Notes: generated from the sequence alone by a model not told the origin. Shown: positions 25,401 to 35,441, counted from the stretch's first letter. The stretch: 64,000 bases of DNA from Trochalopteron elliotii (GCA_024734555.1 JANPWX010000344.1:215933-279932); one strand, 5' to 3'. Numbers and translations: made by a program.

Positions 25401-27245
25401 CATGGTGTCAGGCTTGGGTAGCTCCTTCCCACTGCCCTTTCCTTGATCCCAAGTCCTTCCCTTGGTCAAGTCATGGCTTAAGTGAGGCTTCTGGGAAGGT
25501 CACAGTGGGGGACACTGGCGGGGGCCACCAGCTTCTCAAATACTTCATTCCAGCAAAGCTTTGCTGATGTTGGTTAAGGAGAAGGGTTTTCCACAGTGAA
25601 GGGTCACACCAGGCATCAGTGGGGAAGACCAGGAGGGGTTAAACCTTCCTTAGCAGGCTCTGAAGTGTCTTGAGATTAAAATTCCAGCTAAAGAGGAAGG
25701 AAAATAACTCTGAACCATTTACCCATCCCTGCCCTTACCTTTACTTCAAAACACAAGCTGCGATGTCAGATCTGGGGGGGAAATAGGATTTTAGTGGTGG
25801 TGGTGACCCCCAAACCCCAGGAGCCCCTTGAAGCCTGAGGCCGTCATGCCTCCAAGTGGCTGAACCCTCCGGGCAAGGATTTGCTCCTGTATTTTATGAA
25901 TAATAAATGCCTCAGTTCAGCGTTGCTGCAGTTTTGGGATGTAATTCCCAGGAAGTGTTATTGAAGGGGTTTGTTTTAATGAGGGATGTTCAGAACATCA
26001 GGTTTTCCTCCAGCCACGGGCATCCCACTGAATCTGGTCCTTCCCACAGAGACTCCCCCTGACTCTTTGCCATCCCCTCCCACATCCCCACAGGGAATGT
26101 GGGATGATGTGGTTCCCAGCTGAGGGCATGAAATGGGATCCTGGTTTTTTAGAGGGGTGGAAAACAACATTTGAGGCTTTATTTTTGGTAAAATCCAACC
26201 AGCCAACAATAGCAATAAGAGCTGCTGGCTACCCACAAATCCAGGTATTTTTGGTTTGTTTTTTTTTTTAATTGCCAATATTTTCAGGCCCTTCAACTCT
26301 TGTCACCCAACTGTCGTGACCCTCTGCCCATCTTCCCTTCACTTTACTCCTGAGCCAGGATCGGCCTCCAAATAATTTCTCTGCTGTGTGTTAGCATTCC
26401 TTTAGGGGGAAAAAAGGGAAAGTAAAGCCTGTGACAGAGCTTGGGAGGGAGAAAATCTTAGAAAAGGCATTTCTGTAGCATGTTGCACCATGGCACTCAG
26501 AGATTCTCTGGCAATCAGGTAAAGGAACTTGTGGGAATGTTTGCAGGGCAGGAATAGCAAAATTCTTGGTTTGACAGGAGCGATTCCCATTTGGAAGCGC
26601 TCGATTGTGCTGCTTGTAGGGAATAATCTTGATGCAACATGGCCACCTGCAGCCTCCCTGCATCCTCCTGCAAGAGATGGAGCTGGGAGATGGAATTTTT
26701 CTGGGGGCAGAGGGGTTCAGGATCAGGGGAGGGATTTGTAGGGAAGCATGGCGAGGTGCAGGATCACACCCAAACCCTCCCGTTCCCACAACACGGCCTC
26801 AACCCACACCAGGCTCCCACCCCTCTTTCTATGTAATTAATTCTAAATTAATTTTGAGCGCCAGACCAGCTGGTTTTTAAGTATTATTGGACCTCTTAAA
26901 TAAAAATAAATACCAAAAAAAAATATTCCCTGAAAGAACAACAACAACAAAAAATTTAAACCCAAGAGTAACCACGTCTTCCAAGTCTACATCTCACAGG
27001 TGTGTAGGGATCATGGCCTTGGACTGATGCCCTGGAGAGCCCCACAGCCTCAGTTTGTCCATCTGAAGTGTAAATTTGGGGTTATTTTCCCGTTTGTTTT
27101 CTGTTCTGGTTTTGGTTCTGAAGATCAGGTCGTGATCTCCCTGACAGATTTCAGCCAAGAGTTTGTAACTGTACGATATTTACTGTAAGATGTAGAACAT
27201 TCGATAACTATTAAAATGTTTCCAAAAAAAATTAAATAAATAAAT
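22473..27245 (+). other. FAM168A: FAM168A 3' untranslated exon (probable)
   Basis: A pyrimidine-rich acceptor (GCTCTCTTCCAG) ends at 22472. The AT-rich stretch that follows has no credible reading frame and ends at clustered poly(A) signals near 27235-27248. The first 650 bases look like slowly evolving 3'UTR sequence. A 31-bp minisatellite lies within it at about 23398-23607. The exon extent is inferred from signals, not from transcript evidence; weaker AATAAA motifs near 25905 and 26890 could give shorter ends. Confidence 0.65.
23398..23607. repeat. minisatellite, 31-bp unit, about 7 copies
   Basis: Units like TTTAGGGTTTGGTCTGAGGA plus GATCCTCCAGG repeat every 31 bases (for example 23531 and 23562). 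Central copies are nearly identical; edge copies are diverged. It lies inside the predicted FAM168A 3'UTR. Confidence 0.92.
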
Positions 27246-27292
27246 AAAAGAGCCCGAGAGGCTTTGGTGGTTGGTTTTTTTTGGCACGGTGA
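27229..27292 (+). terminator. FAM168A: FAM168A polyadenylation region
   Basis: Three overlapping AATAAA hexamers lie at 27235-27248, followed 20-45 bases later by a GT-rich stretch (GGTGGTTGGTTTTTTTTGG). This is the standard layout of a vertebrate poly(A) signal plus downstream element, on the strand of FAM168A and after the last conserved-looking 3'UTR sequence. Confidence 0.65.
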
Positions 27293-28099
27293 TGTCGTGG
27301 AGAGGTGAATGGGACCAGCCACAAACCCTTTTTTGGGTTGATGGTTGAGGTTGATGGTCTCCATGGCCAAGCCAGCGTGATCCCATAGAAGTAATTCCTA
27401 TGGAAAGTGAAATGTGTGATCTTCATGGTGAACATCACCACCGTGTGCTCCTGAACTGAGACTTTGGAGAGAGATGATGGATGGGTGGATGCAGGAGACC
27501 AGCTTTGCCCAGAGCAATCCATGCCCCAGCTGGGTTGTTGGGAAGGAGGGGGAGTCATTCCAGTGATCCAGTGATTCATTATCCTACGATGCTGAGCACT
27601 GGCACCAGGTGATGGAGGGAAATCAGGAGTTCATGATGGTCCTGGAGAGTTCAACAGACCCAGAGGGTGACCATGAAATGGCATCCAGTGTCCTCTGTGT
27701 TTCCAGCGGAGCTGTGTTGTGGCAGCATGGTTCCCAGAGATGATGATTCCTGTGGCCACCTTCACCAGCATGGCACCTCCTGGAGCTACTGTCCATCAGG
27801 CCACCACGCCGTGGCCACCTTCAGGCCTCAGGAATAGAGAATCCTCCTCACCAGCCGAGCAAGATGCTGGATTTGCTGTGCTGCTGTTGGACACCTTGGT
27901 GGCAGGAGCAGAAGCTGAGCTGCCACCTCCAGCACTTGGCAGCTCCGAGCAGGACTGGCTTTCACACAATGCCCAGTGTCCTCCATCCCCTCCACGGGGT
28001 CTTTGGGGGTGTCACTGACCCCTGAGGCAGCCCCCAGGCTGTGGAGGACAAGGGATGGACCATAGGTGAGCCTGGATTGGGCCCTTTGCATCACCCAAG
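27293..28099. other. intergenic, FAM168A-RELT tail-to-tail
   Basis: About 800 bases between the FAM168A poly(A) site and a CR1 fragment. No recognisable exon is present on either strand. The 99-residue minus-strand frame at 27828-28127 does not resemble the RELT C-terminus. The true RELT 3' end may lie here but is not identifiable. Confidence 0.5.
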
Positions 28100-28440
28100 G
28101 TGGCAGGAGCCACTCGTCGTCACCCATCCATGGCTGTCACTCTCCAACCCAAACCTCCCCCGGCAGTTTGTTGAGGCTGTTTCCCCTTGTCCTGTCCCTG
28201 TTCCCTGGGAGCAGAGCCTGACCCTCCTGGCTGTCCCCTCCTGTCGGGGACTTGTGCAGAGCCACAGGGTCCCTCCTGAGCCTCCTTTTCTCCAGGCTCA
28301 GCCCCTTTCCCAGCTCCCTCAGCCTCTCCTGGTGCTCCAGCCCCTTCCCAACTCTGTTCCCTGCCCTGGACATGCTCCAACCCCTCCATGTCCGTGTCAG
28401 GAGGGGCCCAGAGCTGGACGGTCACAGCAGCAGCGCTGCT
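28100..28440 (-). mobile_element. CR1 LINE internal fragment
   Basis: Reverse-oriented, about 340 bases: AGGCTGTTTCCCCTTGTCCT, CAGGCTCAGCCCCTTTCCCA, CCTGGACATGCTCCAACCCC. It sits where the missing RELT C-terminal exon might be expected. Confidence 0.8.
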
Positions 28441-28787
28441 GGAGGAGGGGACAAGGGACGTGAGCGAGGGCACATGAGCCCGTGCAGCTGCCCATGAGTC
28501 AGGGAGCAGCCCCCGGCTGTGCCACCCCGTGCCAGGCCCTGCCAGGGCCCTGCAGCCAGGGACACCCCCTCCCTCCTGCCTCACTGTGCCCACGCTGTGT
28601 CCCTACAGCGTTAATGCTCCATTTCCCAGGCTCCAGAACCCCTTTCTCCAGGAAGGAGCCCAGGGCTCCCCACCACCCTCCCTCCACACCCCCTCACCTC
28701 GTGGGTGCTGTTCCATCCCAGGGGTCACATCCCGCTGCCGGTGGGGAGGGGACCACGGAGGGGCTCCCCCACCGCCTCACTCCTCAC

Positions 28788-28812
28788 CTCAGGGATCCGG
28801 GACACCCGAAAC
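28788..28812 (-). CDS. RELT: RELT microexon carrying the RFRV motif (probable)
   Basis: 25-bp segment between CCCCAACAG and GTGAGG on the minus strand. Joined to the preceding AG it encodes RFRVSRIPE (human RFRVARIPE). Reading on through the donor reaches a stop after 16 more codons, so it could instead be the start of a short terminal exon. No downstream exon resembling the family ending (VVRLSESNLVI in human) was found. Confidence 0.72.
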
Positions 28813-30650
28813 CTGTTGGGGAGTGGCACATCAGCCCGTCCCTGCCCTGCAGAGGGGACACACACCACGGGGCTGTCCCCGCTTACCTGCCGATGGAGAG
28901 GATGGTCACCTCGCTGGGATGAGCCCCGGGTTTGGGGGCTTTGGTGGTAGCACTGAGCGGTGGCAGCACCTCAGGCCACTTCTGGCTGCAGCGGGCACAC
29001 GGGGCCGGTCCCTGCACCGTGTGCAGGTGCTGCTGGTGGTGGCAGGTGGGGGGAAACTGAGGCAGGAGGTGCAGCCTGGGGAGGGAGAAAATGCCATCAG
29101 CAGGGGGGTGGTCCCACCATGGGGGGGGTCCTCAGTGCAGTCTTAGGGGACCCTTACTTATTGAGGGGGGCACAGCTTGGTGGCATCAGCTGCTGCCTCT
29201 GATGCTCCTTCAGCAGCTCCTCCAGTGCTGCTGCGTTTTCTGTGTGGGAAGACACCAACGAGATGGGGGTCACGGGGCTCTGGCCCAGGTCACCCCCTCC
29301 TCCCCCTCCCAGGGACCCCCCGACCTTTCTTCTCGGTGATCAGCCGCACCAGCACCCCGATGGTGTCCTCGTTGGCATCCTCCAGCTGGCAGATGGAGCT
29401 GGGACCTGGAAGCAGAATTTGGGAAGTGATGGAGAACTCGGTGATGGGGGATAAGGCACCCCAAGGCCAGGCAGGATGCCCTGGGATAAGGAGGACAAGA
29501 AACCATGGGAATGGGCTGAGCCAGATGTGGGATCACCAAAGCTGTCAGGGCACAACCAGGGCTCACCGGTGCTGCCGGGCTGGGGCTCCTTGCTGGCGGT
29601 GCAGTGATAACCCCTCTTCTTCAGCAGGTTGCAGACCAGGATTCCCAGCAATCCCATGGCACAGAAGACCGGGACGATGGTCAGCACGGCTGCCTGTGCT
29701 GCTGCTGCCTCCTCCTCCTCTTCCTCACCCAGCAGCGTCACCCGTGTCCCGTTGGTTCCCGGTGCCCGGCCCGGCATTTCGGGGCTGCGGGTTCGCCGCC
29801 GGCCTGCAGGGAGGCACGGGATCAGCCTCAGAGAGGGGCTTTGCTGGGATTAAATCCCATTTCCCCAGGAGCCCTGCACCAGGGTTGGAGAAGGTTGTTC
29901 TCCCAGTGAAGGAGAAGCCTCTTGTGTGGTAAGCAGAGGTGTCCTCAGCTGCCACATCCCCGCAGGATACGGTGCCCCATCCCAAGGGGGACACACCCTG
30001 TGGCTTCCCCGCCCCGAGGGCCGGCACAAGGTCCTCCATCACCCCCGGCCCTGGGGTGACACCTCCGGCTCCAGCACCCACCTGGGCACCCCGGGGTGCT
30101 GCGGGGAGCAGCGGCGCAGGGCAGGCACCGGCCCCGGGGCTCCCTCTCCCCTTCAGGGCTGTGAAACCTGCGGGGTGGGAGGGGAGGGTCAGGACACGGC
30201 CCCCGAGCCCGGGCGGGGCTGGGGCTCGGCGTCNNNNNNNNNNNNNNNNNNNNNNNNNNNNNNNNNNNNNNNNNNNNNNNNNNNNNNNNNNNNNNNNNNN
30301 NNNNNNNNNNNNGGGGCTCGGCGTCTCCGGGCTGGGCTCACCCCGGCAGGCAGGCTCCGCACCGGCTGTCGCTCGCCGCTGTCCCCGCTGCCACCAGGAC
30401 CCTGTTCCCGGCCCGGCACTGGGTGTGAGCGGCGCAGGACGCGTCCCCCAGCGAGAAGGTGCCGGGGGGACAAGCTCGGCACGTTCCCGCTGGATCCTGC
30501 GGAGAGGGAAAGGGGAGTGAGCGACAGGCGGGTCCCCCACCCTCCCTCCGGCCGCTGGTGGGCACGGCTTACCCCGGTGGGCTCCTCTCCGGGCGGGCAT
30601 CCCGCTGTCCCCTGCCCCGGGGCACTGCAGCTCCCGGGTCTGCTCAGCAC
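28788..30650 (-). CDS. RELT: RELT, TNF receptor superfamily member 19L, partial (no signal peptide, no C-terminus seen)
   Basis: Eight minus-strand exons (30573-30650, 30342-30496, 30082-30167, 29567-29803, 29325-29405, 29158-29239, 28887-29075, 28788-28812) join in one 311-codon frame. In order they give a cysteine-rich ectodomain ([28 protein letters not shown]), an Asn-Gly-Thr glycosylation site, a membrane helix ([20 protein letters not shown]), the juxtamembrane KKRGYHC, the RELT-family block [20 protein letters not shown], then HLHTVQG, KWPEVLP and [21 protein letters not shown] fits the RFxV motif through which RELT binds the kinases OSR1/SPAK. Human RELT is 430 residues; about 70 C-terminal residues and the signal peptide are not visible here. 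Type I receptor that signals to MAPK pathways; human variants cause enamel defects. Convergent with FAM168A and co-oriented with ARHGEF17, as in human. Confidence 0.92.
28887..29075 (-). CDS. RELT: RELT exon: central cytoplasmic tail
   Basis: 189-bp exon after CTCCCCAG with donor GTAAGC. It encodes a His-rich segment with [20 protein letters not shown], then a shortened linker and EVTILSIG. The linker between KWPEVLP and EVTILSIG is shorter than in human RELT. Confidence 0.92.
29158..29239 (-). CDS. RELT: RELT exon: RELT-family block 2
   Basis: 82-bp exon after CCACACAG with donor GTAAGG. It encodes [20 protein letters not shown] then PSCAPLNK, continuing the conserved amphipathic segment (human [14 protein letters not shown]). 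Confidence 0.92.
29325..29405 (-). CDS. RELT: RELT exon: RELT-family block 1
   Basis: 81-bp exon after TTCCAG encoding [20 protein letters not shown] then LITEKK, the most conserved cytoplasmic segment of RELT, RELL1 and RELL2. The donor reads AAAG/GTCGGG, a weak match to consensus. Confidence 0.93.
29567..29803 (-). CDS. RELT: RELT exon: transmembrane segment
   Basis: 237-bp exon after CCTCCCTGCAG with donor GTGAGC. It carries the Asn-Gly-Thr site, an acidic run of six glutamates, a membrane helix ending ILVCNLLKK and the cytosolic start [17 protein letters not shown]. The helix and the KKRGYHC stop-transfer are nearly identical to human RELT. Confidence 0.95.
30082..30167 (-). CDS. RELT: RELT exon: end of ectodomain cysteines
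   Basis: 86-bp exon after CACCCCGCAG with donor GTGGGT. It encodes [20 protein letters not shown] then PRSTPGCP, aligning with the CQPC..GC segment of human RELT. It is less conserved than its neighbours; phases on both sides fit. Confidence 0.82.
30234..30312. other. assembly gap (79 N)
   Basis: Run of 79 unknown bases in a RELT intron, flanked on both sides by the same 13-bp direct repeat (GGGGCTCGGCGTC at 30221-30233 and 30313-30325). This suggests an unresolved GC-rich tandem repeat. A separate single N is at 30861. Confidence 0.98.
30342..30496 (-). CDS. RELT: RELT exon: cysteine-rich domain
   Basis: 155-bp exon, acceptor CTCCGCAG, donor GTGAGC. It encodes [20 protein letters not shown] continuing to [10 protein letters not shown], with cysteines spaced like the single TNFR-type repeat of RELT. 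The sequence gap begins 29 bases downstream, in the following intron. Confidence 0.9.
30573..30650 (-). CDS. RELT: RELT exon: mature N-terminus
   Basis: 78-bp phase-0 exon, minus strand, after CCTCCCGCAG and before GTAAGC. It encodes [20 protein letters not shown] then [13 protein letters not shown] is shared with mammalian RELT just after the signal peptide. The frame upstream of the acceptor has no ATG before a stop, so the signal peptide must be on another exon. Confidence 0.85.
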
Positions 30651-33119
30651 CTGCGGGAGGATCAGAGCGCTCAGCGCCGGCGGCTGCGGCTCCCCCGCCG
30701 TGTGGCTCCGGTGGCAGGTGCCACCCTGTCACGGGTGATGCCATGGCTTGCCGCGCAGCCAGCGGACGGCCTCCTCCAGTGGGGTGAGGGGTGTGAACTC
30801 ACTGGATGCACCAGGATGGATGCAAACCCATCCCCATGTCCTATACGGCAGTGGGGTGGTNCCTCAGCAGGGAACTCCCACCATTCATGCAAGGAGCAGA
30901 TGATGCTAAACAAAGTTAAAGAAAGGTTTTTCCTGCTCTGGAGGAAATCCTTTTGCATCTGTCACAAGGAAATGAAGTCACTAAAAAAAAATTTAAGGAT
31001 ATTTAAATAAAAACTCGAACAAAACAAGAGGTGTTTCCCAGAGCCTCATCCCCCCTCTTCGGGCTCAGCAATTGGTTATTAAAATTAAAATCTATGCTGA
31101 CAGCACAGGGGAAGGAAGGAAGGAAAAAATAAATAATAACCCAAACCCGGATCCAGCCTCTGCATGGAAATCCTGCTGCCTGCATGGAAATCCTGCCACC
31201 CACATGGAAATTCCCGCCCCGGGTCGTCACGGTCCTGTGAGAGCCCTGGCATTACAGCCTGTGCCTGATGAATTTCTCCTAATTAGTGGCCAGAACCACC
31301 CTGAGATGCAGTTAATTACTTGTGAGGGGCGTCCCGGGAGTGAGCAGGGCAGAGCTGAGTGGGTTTACAGGATGTGGGTTGGGACAGGATGGCAGAACCC
31401 AAAAGGAGCATCCTCTGTACTCCAGTTCCCTCCAGTAGCTCCCAGTACAGGAGCACTCCTTCAGGGTGTTGGCACGGAGCTGGCCAGCCCCAGCTCCTGA
31501 ATCCCCCTGGGATTTGGGATGTGTCCCTCGAGCACAAAGGGATGGTGATACCCAGGCAAGCTCTCCACCCTATAATCCAATAAAACTCGAGATTAAACCT
31601 AACGTGAAGCATTTTAAATCTCTGGGGCTGTGCAATTCAAGCACTTTAGAGACACACCAAGATGTCTGGGGACAGGCTCTGCTGGGGAAGGAATGGCCTC
31701 AGGAGGGAACAGGAAGGCCCCACCTGAGGGACCACGAGCATCCCAGCTCACCAGAGCATTCCAGATCGTGATAACTGGATCTGAACACCATCAGGAGCAA
31801 GGGTAAAGCTGATTTGAAGCCAAGCTTAATCCAAGGATTAAGGACATCCCTCATGAACAAAACGCTGCCATGAGGGTGCAAGGGCCAGAGGGTGCCAGCT
31901 CCTGGTTGGTACTGGAGTTTTGCCCGGGACTCAGCACCCGATTTTTGGGGGCAGCTTGAGGCCATCCCAAGGGGACATGGGGTATGCAGGCACAAATCTT
32001 CAGCTGGTCGTGCTGGAAAGCCCAGCTGTACTGACACGCTCCTAAAATCGACAGAATTTGCCCCTCCAAGAAACAAGGGAAACCAAAAATAACCCCACCA
32101 GTGCCAGACCTGGCTGCTTCTGGGGACACTCCAAGCTCCACCAGCCCCGGGCCCCACCTGACTGCTGCATCAATGCCAACACACCAGAAGAGGCGACTCG
32201 GTTTTAGAAACCTCCCCTAATCCCTCGGGATCACATGAGCATTTTATTCCCAGCCGTCCTTAGCACAACCTGTAACCTAAAACTGCCCCCTGGGATTCCA
32301 GCGAGGGCTTCCCCTCCCTGTGGGGGAACAGGGTTTCAGCCGATGGCTCCCGCAGACAAACAGAGGGAAAAAGGAGCAACTGTTCGGAAAAACTTCGGGG
32401 AACAGCTGCTGGAGACAGCCTTGGACAAGGAGGGGATTGTCCGGCAGATGGAGCGAAACTCGGCATTACCGCAGCCCCGGGCCCCACCGGAGCTGTGGGA
32501 ACAACCGAGCCGCCACAGAATTCCAGCATTAGAGTCAAATGATCCCGGGGGAAGCGCTGGGATGGCGCCCAGCCCCGGCAGCGGCACGTCCCGGCCCCGT
32601 TCCGGGGTGCAGCCCCGCGCCGCAGCATCCGCAGCATCTCCGGCCCTTTGGCTCGGAGCCCTGGGATTTTCCAGCTCCGCCAAAAAAAGGAAAAAAAAAA
32701 AGAAAAAGGAAAAGAAAAAGAAAAAAGATCCGACAGGGCTCCTACCTCTTTTCCCAAGCAGCTGCTGCTGAGTATTCCTTAACCTACTTTTTCTCCTCTC
32801 CACCCTTTATTTTAACCTACTTTGGCGCTGCAGCAGCCGCAGCCTCCCGGACCCGCCGGGCTCTCCCCAGCGCACCCCACTCCAGCGGAGCTCCCCCAAA
32901 GCTTTAGGGATAAGGCCAAGACAAAAACACCGCCCACCTTCCTTAGCGCAAAACGGGGGTCGAGCATCCCAAAAAGCACCAGATCCCCCCTCCTTGCGCA
33001 AGGCAAAGCTGCAGAAACCCCGACCCCGGACCCCCCCACGGGGGAATAACCCTTTAAGGGGGAATAACCCGAACTCCCCCGGGCAGAGGGGGTGTCCCTG
33101 TGCCGGGGGTGACCCCTAC
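30651..33119 (-). other. RELT: RELT 5' introns / upstream region
   Basis: About 2.5 kb upstream of the first recognised RELT coding exon. It should contain the exon with the start codon and signal peptide, which I could not identify. Visible features are a two-copy CATGGAAATCCTGC duplication near 31163-31206 and a poly-purine tract at 32684-32729. GC rises sharply beyond 32.4 kb. Confidence 0.5.
32684..32729 (+). repeat. poly-purine (A/G) tract
   Basis: An uninterrupted run of A and G dominated by AAAAAG/AAAAGG blocks. It produces a meaningless phenylalanine/serine-rich frame on the minus strand. Confidence 0.85.
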
Positions 33120-33215
33120 CTGTCCCCACCGCGGAGCCCCCGGGCTCCCCCCGGGGCCGCCCCGTCGGTCGCGCCTCCTCCTTATGAATGAACCCGCGGG
33201 AGCGCGGCTGCACAA
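33120..33215 (-). other. RELT: candidate non-coding first exon of RELT
   Basis: In the CpG-rich block, the minus strand has GGGGACAG/GTAGGG at 33120/33119, a good donor, with no acceptor needed upstream. The position (2.5 kb upstream of the first RELT coding exon, same strand) suits a 5'UTR exon. The 5' boundary is a guess; transcript data would be needed. Confidence 0.35.
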
Positions 33216-33420
33216 GCCCCGCCCCATTCAGTGACGTTACACGCTGAGACCACGCCCCTGAGATGTCTGGTCACGCCCCTCGCGGGCCACACGGTAGCGC
33301 CGCCTCCCGGCCGCGGCGGGGACTGCGGGAATTACGGGCGGGATTTGGGATGGGCTTTATCCCACCCGCGGGGCGGGCTGGGGGAAAAACGGGAACGACC
33401 AGATCCGGGTGGGCTTTACC
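33205..33420 (-). promoter_or_regulatory. RELT: CpG-island promoter, probably RELT
   Basis: The GC- and CpG-dense block (about 32.4-33.45 kb overall) contains several GC boxes (CCCCGCCCC, CCACGCCCC, TCACGCCCC, GGGCGGG) and a CRE-like TGACGTTA at 33232-33239. It lies between the RELT coding exons and the ARHGEF17 3' end, so RELT is the only gene it can serve as a 5' promoter. Confidence 0.5.
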
Positions 33421-33961
33421 TGCCCAGCAGGAATTAAAAAAAAAAAAAAAAAAGAAGTGAGATTTTTTTTCTCCCCCATGTGGGGTCGCAGGGGACACCC
33501 ATGAGTGTTGCTTTCCTACCCACTTTCCTACCTGTCCTACAGCACACCATGCCTTGTCCTCTTCCTTAGGGGATAGTTTTCCCACAGTGGGGACACCCGG
33601 TTGTCATCAGGCCGGTGTTCCCTCTATTCCCCTCGGTTTTCCCCAGGAAAAAACAGTTTTGGGTTTTCCCAAACTCCCTGTTTGTCCACCCAGGGAATGT
33701 CACATCCCCATGCTCTGCGGGACAAGGGCTGGATATCCTGATATCCACCTCAGGGTTATCCGGGACAGACTAACTGCACCCCAGTGGTGGAAAGGGTTTG
33801 TTCCTCCCCACCGGAGTTTTCACCACCAGTGGCACCAGTGGGTGACATTCCCAGTGACACCAGTGGGTGGTGGGAGCTGTGCCCGTCCTGACCCTGTTCC
33901 CGCCACCCCATCCCGAGGTGAAGGATGAGACCACGCTGGGATCATTCTGGCACGAGTGACC

Positions 33962-33967
33962 TTTAAT
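33962..33967 (-). terminator. ARHGEF17: candidate ARHGEF17 poly(A) signal
   Basis: ATTAAA on the minus strand about 1.3 kb after the ARHGEF17 stop codon. No AATAAA was seen on the minus strand between the stop and this point. The downstream sequence is only weakly GT-rich, so the exact 3' end is uncertain. Confidence 0.45.
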
Positions 33968-34670
33968 AACAAAGAGCCCCCAAGTGACCGAAATCCCCCC
34001 CCCAACCCTCCTTTCCCAAAATATCCTCATCATGCCAATTATAGCACACACCCACTCGCCCCGCTGACGGACAGACGGATGGCTCCATGTGGGATGGCAG
34101 CATTTCCGTCACTCACCCAGCTGTGTGGGATCGGGGACACCCTGATTCATCCCTGCCACCACGGTTGTCACGTCTCCCATGGGGACAACGGGGTGTCCCA
34201 GTCTGGGAGCACTGATCTCGCCTGGGTCCTGGGGTGAAAGCAGGAAAATGGCGAGAAAAAGGGCAAATGGGGGAGGGTTGGTCCGGCACAGTCTCATTTT
34301 TAGGGTCCCCCACACTGTCACCCCATTGTAAGGGTGGGGGGACAGCCCTGGTGGATGGCAGGGAACACAAGGATGACTGTTCTCATCCAGAGATGCTTCA
34401 AGTGGCACCAGCGCCTTCATCACACTTCCCAGGCTGCAAAATCCCACTGGGAATCACAGAGAAGGAGTGGGGAGGACCCAAATTTCCTTCCCTCCTCCCC
34501 TGCATCAGCTCCTCCCCTCCACCAGCGTGGTCCAGCTCCACCAGCGGGGTCAGGCTCTCCCTCGGGGCGCCGAACTGGGAAGTTTTAACCTCTCAGCTCC
34601 GGAGCAGAGGGACTGGCAGTGCGGTGACGACGCCCCTGAGCCCCGCAAACCCCCAAATAAATAAGGATGT

Positions 34671-34723
34671 TTATATATATATAATATATATATATATATT
34701 TAAAACAAACGAACAAACGAACA
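34671..34723. repeat. TA dinucleotide microsatellite plus short ACAAACG repeat
   Basis: Almost pure alternating TA for about 32 bases, followed by AAACAAACGAACAAACGAAC. It lies inside the ARHGEF17 3'UTR. Confidence 0.9.
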
Positions 34724-35250
34724 GAGCTATCTGGGTGCTGGCGATGGAGCGAGCGGGTTAGCGGGAGGCCCGGGCCGGGGGGGACACCGCGGGCGGATTG
34801 TCCCTGGGGTGGTCCCGCGGCGTGGCCGGGGGTCCCGGGGGCCGGGGGGGAGGGTGATAAGCCCCCGCCCCCCCCGCCCCGTGAAGCAGGCACACACAAA
34901 AACCGGAGAGCAAGGCAGGTTCCTGGCTGTCGGGCATCCTCCGGCCGGTCCCCAGGGATGCTCGGTAACGTCCTCCTCTTCCTCCTCCGCAGCGCCTTCC
35001 CAAGCAAACCCCCGCCCCCTCCCCATCTTCTGGAGGCCCCCGAAGCGCTGTGTGTCCCCCCACCCCGAGTCCAGTGCGGCGGCCGGGGGGACGGCGGGGG
35101 GACCGGGGCTCATCCCCCCCAACCCCGAGCACACAGAGAGCAGCCGGGTTGGAGATGAGAGGTGCTGGGGCGGGGGGCGGTGGGCGGGGGCCGGGACCCC
35201 CCCTCTGCACACAGGGGGGCCAGCACCCCCCGTTCCTGGCCGTGGGGGGG

Positions 35251-35441
35251 TCACGCTCTCCAGAGGAGGAGGTGGTTGGTGCTGTCGTCCCGGCCCACGG
35301 TCTCGCTGCTGCTGGTCAGCCGGAAATCCTCGTAGCCGTCCCCGCCGCTGATCACCAACATCTTGGGCTTGGACAGGGCCAGGGCGGGGCCGCGCGGGCG
35401 GGACGGGTCTCGCTTCTCGGCCTCGCTCGGCTTCTCGGCCC
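35251..35441 (-). CDS. ARHGEF17: ARHGEF17 exon 21, terminal coding exon
   Basis: 191 bp ending in TGA at 35253-35251. It encodes [17 protein letters not shown], then the conserved [20 protein letters not shown] and [20 protein letters not shown]. Human ends in WRV. Confidence 0.96.

Larger units (their letters stand above)
33940..35250 (-). other. ARHGEF17: ARHGEF17 3' untranslated region (probable)
   Basis: About 1.3 kb between the ARHGEF17 stop codon and the candidate ATTAAA signal. It is very GC-rich next to the stop and holds a TA-dinucleotide run at 34671-34702. Long minus-strand open frames here are by-products of base composition. Confidence 0.55.

Noticed and set aside
27828..28127. 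99-codon minus-strand frame as a possible RELT terminal exon
   Set aside because: No similarity to the conserved RELT-family ending and it overlaps the start of the CR1 fragment.
28682..28731. Possible 37-bp RELT exon (between CCGGCAG and GTGAGG, minus strand)
   Set aside because: Splice-like signals exist but the encoded RDVTPGMEQHPR has no similarity to RELT; not supported enough to list.
29725..30744. 339-codon minus-strand frame across the N gap
   Set aside because: It passes through RELT introns and the unknown bases; the real RELT exons are in other frames with proper splice sites.
32260..32757. Minus-strand frame starting MGKEVGALSDLFSFSFPFSF, resembling a RELT signal peptide
   Set aside because: The hydrophobic run is just the translated poly-purine tract; no donor in phase with the RELT exon was evident.
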